A program made the translations under genes and the position numbers. From NCBI GenBank assembly GCA_002296975.1, contig DBIS01000341.1:1-5611 (forward strand): a DNA stretch of 5,611 nucleotides, given 5' to 3'. The notes under the pieces are model-generated. The model had not been told where the DNA came from. It made no database searches and saw only the letters and a list, made by a program, of their open reading frames with translations. The stretch's first letter is position 1; every line of letters begins with the position of its first letter. The DNA comes from Deltaproteobacteria bacterium UBA796 (GTDB taxonomy: Bacteria > Myxococcota_A > UBA796). Positions 1-5,611 of this stretch are shown in pieces.

Positions 1-1026
1 CTGCAGAGAGGCAATACCGCCGCAAGCGTTCTCAAAATCGCCAATATCCCGCAGCTTGAGGCTGGGCACACACGGGCTGTGGTCGGTCACAACCTGGTCG
101 ATGGTGCCATCTGCAAGCCCCGCCCAAAGTGCATCGCGGTTGTCTGAGCCGCGAATGGGTGGCGCGCACTTGTACTCGGTGGCCCCCATGGGGATGTCCT
201 CGGCCACCAAACACAGATAATGCGGGCATGTCTCAACCGTAATCGGCAAGCCCTGGCGTTTGGCCTTGGCCAGCATCGGAAGCGCACTCGCGCTGGACAA
301 ATGCACGATATGCGCTGGGCACCCGGTCTCTTCCACCAAGTCGATCACCATCGCGATGGCGCGATCTTCCCACTCACGGGGACGGGCATGGAGCCACCGC
401 AAATAATCCTGTACATCGTGGGCGCTCACATCGATGGGCGTGTCAGCCTCGAGCTCCGCATGAAATAATAAGGGTACACCCAAGCCCCGAAGCACCGGCA
501 TGGCTGCCTGTAGATCCGCGCGGTCCACAGCGGGAAAATCGTCGATACCTGAGTGGCATAAAAAAGACTTAAACCCCGCAACGCCGTCTGCGACCATCCC
601 GGAAATTTGATCGATGTTGCCGGGAACAAGACCACCCCACAACGCACAATCCACCCACAGTTTTCCCTCTGCAGCCGCGATCTTTTGGGACAGAGCATCG
701 CGAGTTGTGGTGACCGGCATGGCGTTGAGCGGCATATCCGCCACAATCGAGACACCGCCTTTGGCTGCAGCGCTGGTGGCGGTCTGAAAGCCCTCCCACG
801 CTGTGCGACCAGGCTCGTTGATGTGGACATGAGAGTCGATGATGCCCGGCATCAACACCGTGTCACCTAATTCGTGGTCTACCCCGCCAGACATATCGAA
901 ATCAATCGCCGAAATCCGCCCCTGCGCGATGTGGACAGTTGCAGGCTTACAGCATCCGCCGGTGAATACTTTTTCGCTCCGAATGCGAAGAATAGGAGGG
1001 GTAACTGGATGGATGGGGCACAACAT
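1..1026 (-). CDS. allB: Allantoinase, metal-dependent cyclic amidohydrolase (C-terminus cut by window edge)
   Basis: This gene hydrolyses the ring of allantoin to allantoate in the cytoplasm, a step of purine/ureide breakdown. The 342 visible residues form an amidohydrolase TIM barrel. The binuclear metal site is complete: HxH at H66/H68, the probable carboxylated lysine K153 (GFKSF), H189 (FHAE), H242 (VHLSS) and D315 in TDHSPC. The last motif, followed by DFENACGGIASLQ, is characteristic of allantoinase rather than dihydropyrimidinase or dihydroorotase. Family members are about 440-460 residues, so roughly 100 C-terminal residues lie beyond base 1. ATG at 1024-1026 is the only ATG between the upstream in-frame stop (1078-1080) and the conserved N-terminal strand IRSEKVFT. 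Its ribosome site is weak (GGCGGGA about 11 bases upstream). It is divergent from puuD, which makes urate-derived allantoin and supports the assignment. Seen: motifs and frame. Inferred: exact substrate. Confidence 0.92.
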   Translation of the reverse strand, partial: MLCPIHPVTPPILRIRSEKVFTGGCCKPATVHIAQGRISAIDFDMSGGVDHELGDTVLMPGIIDSHVHINEPGRTAWEGFQTATSAAAKGGVSIVADMPLNAMPVTTTRDALSQKIAAAEGKLWVDCALWGGLVPGNIDQISGMVADGVAGFKSFLCHSGIDDFPAVDRADLQAAMPVLRGLGVPLLFHAELEADTPIDVSAHDVQDYLRWLHARPREWEDRAIAMVIDLVEETGCPAHIVHLSSASALPMLAKAKRQGLPITVETCPHYLCLVAEDIPMGATEYKCAPPIRGSDNRDALWAGLADGTIDQVVTDHSPCVPSLKLRDIGDFENACGGIASLQ

Positions 1027-1100
1027 GTGGGGACTGTATCCCGCCTGCAGTTGCCCGACAGCCTTCGGCTTTATATCCTAGGCACACAAAGGAGGCTCAG
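1027..1100. promoter_or_regulatory. Divergent intergenic region between allB and puuD
   Basis: These 74 bases separate two divergent purine-catabolic genes, so promoters for both should lie here or within the gene starts. An A/T-rich patch at 1070-1077 could serve as a -10 element: read on the minus strand it contains TATAAA (1075-1070), and on the plus strand TATATC (1072-1077). No convincing -35 sits at 16-18 bases in either direction; a plus-strand TTGCCC at 1051-1056 is only 15 bases away. A small inverted repeat AGCC-ttc-GGCT (1060-1070) lies between. Shared control of the two genes is plausible from the layout, but no recognisable operator is visible. Confidence 0.3.
1088..1095 (+). promoter_or_regulatory. 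Strong Shine-Dalgarno site of puuD
   Basis: AAAGGAGG lies five bases before the ATG at 1101 and matches the anti-Shine-Dalgarno sequence almost perfectly. It fixes the puuD start and contrasts with the weak site in front of the divergent allantoinase gene. Confidence 0.8.
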
Positions 1101-2321
1101 ATGTTCGACGCCTACACAGTAAACTGGTTGCACCTGCTCGCCCGATGGGCCCACATCCTCACGGGTGCCGCTTGGATTGGCACTTCGTTTTACTTCATCT
1201 TTTTGAACAACTCCATTCGCCCACCCGACAATGAACAAGATGCCGGGCCAAAAATCAAGGGCGTGGTCTGGATGGTTCATGGCGGCGCCTTTTACCGCAC
1301 CACAAAATACGATGGGGCGCCCGAAAAGCTTCCCACCACTCTGCATTGGTTCAAGTGGGAGGCCTACCTGACGTGGATCTCCGGTGTCGCAATGCTCGCC
1401 TTGATCTACTGGGGCCAAGCCCGGGCCTATATGGTCGACCCGGCTGTGGCCGACATCTCCACCCAGGTGGCCGTGGCCATCGGCGTCGGCTCAATCGTGG
1501 GGGGCTGGCTGGTCTACGACATGCTCATCCGCACCCTATGGACCCGCCCCAAACTCGTGAGCGCTATCGGCGTTGGCTTGTTGACCGCCCTTGCCTACGG
1601 CCTCACCCACACCCTGTCCGCCAGGGCTGCCTACATTCATGTGGGCGCGGTCATCGGTACCATCATGGCGGCCAATGTGCTCTTTGTCATCATCCCCAAC
1701 CAGCGGGTAATGGTGGACGCGATGCTGGCCGGCAACACCCCAGACACCTCCAAGGGTGCAGCAGGGGCCCTACGCTCATTGCACAATAACTACCTGACCT
1801 TGCCGGTCTTATTCATCATGGTCTCAAATCATTTTCCGTTCACCTACGGCGCCACTGAAGGGTGGGCGGTGTTGATCGGTCTTACCGTTATTGGTGCTGT
1901 GGCCAGACACTGGTTCAATCTGCACGAACAGGGCACCCACAATCAATGGTTGTTGCCCGTCGCAGCCTTGGGGCTGATCAGCTTGGCCTTCGCCTTAAAG
2001 CCCGCCGACAGACTTCCTGTAGCCCCGAGCGAGGCTGCCGTGAGCGCTCCCCCATGGGCCGAAGTCAACGCCATCCTGCAAAAACGCTGCATCAGCTGCC
2101 ATTCGGCGACCCCCACCCAGGCGGGTTTTCCTGTGGCACCGTTAGGCATGATGATGGACACCGAGGCCCAAATCGCGGCAAAATCCGTCAGCATTCATGA
2201 GCGCACAGTGCTCACCAAAACGATGCCATTGGGCAACATCACCCAGATGACCGACGAAGAGCGCGCCACCATCGATGCATGGTTTATCGCAGGCGCAGCT
2301 GTGGGTGCATCGGGAATTTAG
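1101..2321 (+). CDS. puuD: Membrane-bound, cytochrome c-linked urate oxidase PuuD
   Basis: PuuD oxidises urate to 5-hydroxyisourate in the inner membrane. In the characterised family a fused cytochrome c domain takes the electrons, so no hydrogen peroxide is made, unlike soluble uricase. The 406 residues show about eight hydrophobic segments (roughly 8-35, 85-105, 121-142, 151-173, 177-198, 229-246, 253-271, 282-299). Conserved-looking histidines include H18 (RWAHI), H60, H180, H228 and H244. A proline/alanine-rich linker (about 301-318) leads to a C-terminal cytochrome domain with the haem-binding CISCH at 330-334 and a likely axial methionine M375 (KTMPLGN). Length and order match complete family members. 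The start is well supported by a strong ribosome site. The neighbouring divergent allantoinase acts later in the same pathway. The stop codon interlocks by four bases with the convergent methyltransferase gene. Function is by family recognition; the axial ligand and helix limits are my reading. Confidence 0.93.
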   Translation: MFDAYTVNWLHLLARWAHILTGAAWIGTSFYFIFLNNSIRPPDNEQDAGPKIKGVVWMVHGGAFYRTTKYDGAPEKLPTTLHWFKWEAYLTWISGVAMLALIYWGQARAYMVDPAVADISTQVAVAIGVGSIVGGWLVYDMLIRTLWTRPKLVSAIGVGLLTALAYGLTHTLSARAAYIHVGAVIGTIMAANVLFVIIPNQRVMVDAMLAGNTPDTSKGAAGALRSLHNNYLTLPVLFIMVSNHFPFTYGATEGWAVLIGLTVIGAVARHWFNLHEQGTHNQWLLPVAALGLISLAFALKPADRLPVAPSEAAVSAPPWAEVNAILQKRCISCHSATPTQAGFPVAPLGMMMDTEAQIAAKSVSIHERTVLTKTMPLGNITQMTDEERATIDAWFIAGAAVGASGI

Positions 2322-2947
2322 GCCCGCCACAAGCTCGCGAGCCAAGGTTGTTGCTCCCGTGGCAAGCCTTGGGGACGATAGTAGTGAGACACCGCAGAAA
2401 AGCCCGCAGCGGTCATGTGAGCGCTCCAAGCATCGAGGTCGTGATAGCGCCCAAAACGATGACTGTGCCAGCCTTCTTCATTCGCACCTCGCGGGTTGGA
2501 TGAAAACAACACGCCGCCCGGCTTTAAAGACGCGAACAGCTTGGTCAAGACCTGATGAAGCTCCTGTTGTGGCACATGAAACAAGGTGGCGTTCGCAAAT
2601 ATGCCATCAAAATGTGCTGGAGCTAGTTCCAGGTTCAAAAAGTTCTGGTGAAGCACTTCCACGTCCGCATACTCATAGGCCATCTCGCAAAAGCGCGGCG
2701 CGCCATCGAGGCCCACAGGCTGATGGCCGAGCGACTTAAAACGCAACAGATCACGGCCGGGTCCACAGCCGAAATCAAGAATTTTATGGGGGCCGTCTCC
2801 GGCGATGGCCCCAAGCAAAGCCTCAATATTTTGAAGCACATCATGGTCTTTGGTGCCCGCCCAAAAGGACTCAGCAGATTCATCATAATGACCGACGGTG
2901 ACCGCAACGATCTCGTCCAACTCTGCAGCACTCCAACGTGAACCCAT
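2318..2947 (-). CDS. Class I SAM-dependent methyltransferase, substrate unknown
   Basis: This 209-residue soluble protein has the Rossmann-like methyltransferase fold. The glycine-rich SAM loop is ILDFGCGPG (56-64), and the acidic residue ending strand 2, which would bind the ribose, is D81 in VGLDGAP. Motif IV is FDGIFANATLFHVP (113-126), and the post-motif turn LKPGGVLF (141-148) precedes the last strands. The protein is about the size of a bare catalytic domain, with only a short helical N-terminal cap (about 5-50) and no extra substrate domain, membrane segment or signal peptide. It resembles the broad Methyltransf_11/25-type group, and nothing visible tells whether the target is a small molecule, lipid, protein or RNA. 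The ATG start at 2947 has a good ribosome site. The gene is divergent from an RNA pseudouridine synthase, which is suggestive of RNA but is not evidence for it. Confidence 0.88.
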   Translation of the reverse strand: MGSRWSAAELDEIVAVTVGHYDESAESFWAGTKDHDVLQNIEALLGAIAGDGPHKILDFGCGPGRDLLRFKSLGHQPVGLDGAPRFCEMAYEYADVEVLHQNFLNLELAPAHFDGIFANATLFHVPQQELHQVLTKLFASLKPGGVLFSSNPRGANEEGWHSHRFGRYHDLDAWSAHMTAAGFSAVSHYYRPQGLPREQQPWLASLWRA

Positions 2948-3048
2948 GGCTGTTCCTCCGGCCCAAACAAGTGAAAACTTTAGGCAACTCCGAACAACCT
3001 ATATGAATTTTGCGTCCATTCACAGCCCACACGGGATACCCGGCCACC
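2948..3048. promoter_or_regulatory. Divergent intergenic region between methyltransferase and pseudouridine synthase genes
   Basis: About 101 bases separate the two divergent starts. An A/T-rich patch around 2972-3011 contains TATATG (3000-3005), a possible plus-strand -10 element; a poor TTTAGG (2979-2984) lies 15 bases upstream. No clear minus-strand promoter, operator repeat or riboswitch-like fold is visible. The region most likely carries both promoters, but I cannot place them with confidence. Confidence 0.25.
2955..2959 (-). promoter_or_regulatory. Shine-Dalgarno site of the methyltransferase gene
   Basis: On the minus strand GGAGG (2959 down to 2955) sits seven bases before the ATG at 2947. 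This supports the chosen start of the methyltransferase. Confidence 0.7.
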
Positions 3049-3977
3049 ATGCGACTCTCCGACCATCTTAAATATCTTGGCCTGTCCGCCACAGAGGCCA
3101 AGCGGGCCATGCGCAGCGGCAAGGTCTTCTTTCACGGCATTCCCATCAATGATGCGGGTCGGGACATTCAGCCTTTTCAGGTCGAATACCGCCCTGACGC
3201 CACCAAGCTGACCCCCGGTCGCGATTTGGTGATCGTGCACAGAGACCCTGGCTTTGTGGTGGTTTGGAAGCCTGCGGGCTTGCTCAGCGTACCTGCAGGT
3301 AAAGCGGGCGGGCACCTTAATGTTGTGGGTTTGGTCGGAAAGCTCACCCGGTGTGAGGCCTTGGCTGTACACCGTTTAGACCAAGGTACTTCCGGCCTGA
3401 TGATGGTCGCGCTCAATGTATCTGCCCAACAAGCGCTCAAGGCCCAGCTCGAGGTCCACTCGGTGGAGCGTTGCTATGTGGCACTGGTCTTGGGCAAGCC
3501 CGAAAATGAGCGCTGGACTGTGGCCAACCACTTGGTCGAAGACCGGGGCGATGGACTCCGAGGCAGCGTTGAAGGCAAGCCACCTGGCTTTTCCAAGCAC
3601 GCAAAAACGCATTTTAATCAGCTCGAGCGCGTTGGCCGACGGGTCAACCTAATCGAGGCCAGACTCGAAACTGGCCGCACCCACCAGGTCAGAATCCACC
3701 TCTCCGAAGGGGGCACCCCCGTGCTTGGCGACAAGCGCTATGGCGTTCGTGGTGCCGAGCGCATGGCCGAACGCCTGAGCCTACACGCCGCAGTCCTCGG
3801 CTTTAAACACCCGGTCACTGGCGAGGCTTTGCGCTTTACCTGTGCGTTACCTGACGACATGGAACAAACCCGACGGTCCTTGGTCCACACACACAAAAAC
3901 CCAACCCGAAAGCGGATTAAGAACAAAACCCCCAAAAAACGACGGGCCCCTAAGAGACCACGCAGCCCCAAAGAAGA

Positions 3978-3981
<4 letters not shown>
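3049..3981 (+). CDS. RluA-family RNA pseudouridine synthase with S4 domain and basic C-terminal tail
   Basis: The enzyme isomerises uridine to pseudouridine in RNA, probably rRNA or tRNA, in the cytoplasm. From ATG 3049 it has 310 residues. An S4-like RNA-binding domain fills about 1-60 (MRLSDHL, then KRAMRSGKVFFHG). The catalytic domain follows: the family signature HRLDQGTSG (108-116) contains the catalytic aspartate D111, followed by VERCYVALVLG (139-149), ETGRTHQVRIHL (207-218) with GDKRYG (227-232), and LHAAVLGFKHPVTGE (245-259). Residues about 283-308 form a Lys/Arg-rich, probably disordered tail. The frame could open at TTG 3010, but that codon has no ribosome site, adds 13 residues without family character, and the S4 domain begins at the ATG; even there the ribosome site is weak (GGGA at 3033-3036). 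Whether it is RluA, RluC or RluD in target cannot be told from sequence alone, so no symbol is given. Confidence 0.9.

Positions 3982-5611
<1,630 letters not shown>

Noticed and set aside
426..830. Open frame of 134 codons on the minus strand inside the allantoinase gene
   Set aside because: It lies out of frame with the allantoinase, whose frame shows all metal-binding motifs; the alternative translation has no recognisable domain and is Arg/Pro/Ser-rich.
1060..1070. Rho-independent terminator hairpin between allB and puuD
   Set aside because: The stem is only four base pairs, there is no proper U-tract, and it lies between two divergent starts where no terminator is needed.
1346..1789. Open frame of 147 codons on the plus strand inside puuD
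   Set aside because: It is a frame shadow of the membrane protein; its translation is His/Arg/Gly-rich with no family features.
2275..2739. Plus-strand open frame covering the end of puuD and the methyltransferase
   Set aside because: It is antisense to the methyltransferase, which has SAM motifs and a good ribosome site; this frame shows no domain.
3010..3048. TTG start adding 13 residues to the pseudouridine synthase
   Set aside because: No ribosome site precedes it, and the S4 domain begins at the ATG at 3049. It cannot be fully excluded.

Overview
The window reads as ordinary, densely packed bacterial chromosome of moderately high G+C. It holds five protein genes on strictly alternating strands (-, +, -, +, -); two of them run off the window ends. 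I see no rRNA, tRNA, transposase, integrase, phage gene or CRISPR array. A secreted-type FG-GAP/ASPIC-UnbV protein preceded by a long Asp-Ala linker, next to a cytochrome c-linked urate oxidase, suggests a Gram-negative aerobe. The Asp-Ala linker is a style familiar from Myxococcota, Bradymonadota and related former deltaproteobacteria, but this placement is inference from style and not a phylogenetic result.

Left third (1-2321): a purine-degradation pair. A metal-dependent allantoinase (allB, minus strand, C-terminus cut off at base 1) is divergent from puuD (plus strand), an eight-helix membrane urate oxidase with a C-terminal cytochrome c domain. They are separated by 74 bases that must hold both start regions. 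PuuD oxidises urate, the spontaneous or enzymatic follow-up steps give allantoin, and allantoinase opens allantoin to allantoate. The linking enzymes (hydroxyisourate hydrolase and OHCU decarboxylase) are not in the window.

Middle (2318-3981): a small class I SAM-dependent methyltransferase of unknown substrate (minus) and an RluA-family RNA pseudouridine synthase with an N-terminal S4 domain and a basic C-terminal tail (plus). These two are divergent across about 100 bases. Neither has a visible functional link to purine breakdown.

Right third (3978-5611): the C-terminal 543 residues of a CRTAC1-like protein on the minus strand. It has seven Asp-rich calcium-loop (FG-GAP/VCBS) motifs and a terminal ASPIC/UnbV domain, and it is preceded by a (Asp-Ala)n linker encoded by an in-frame hexanucleotide repeat that runs off the window end.

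Both convergent gene pairs overlap by exactly four bases through interlocked stop codons, which leaves no room for a terminator between them. I did not find evidence for an undescribed defence, mobile or regulatory system. The points most worth a second look are the urate/allantoin pair, the in-frame hexamer repeat and the interlocked stops.
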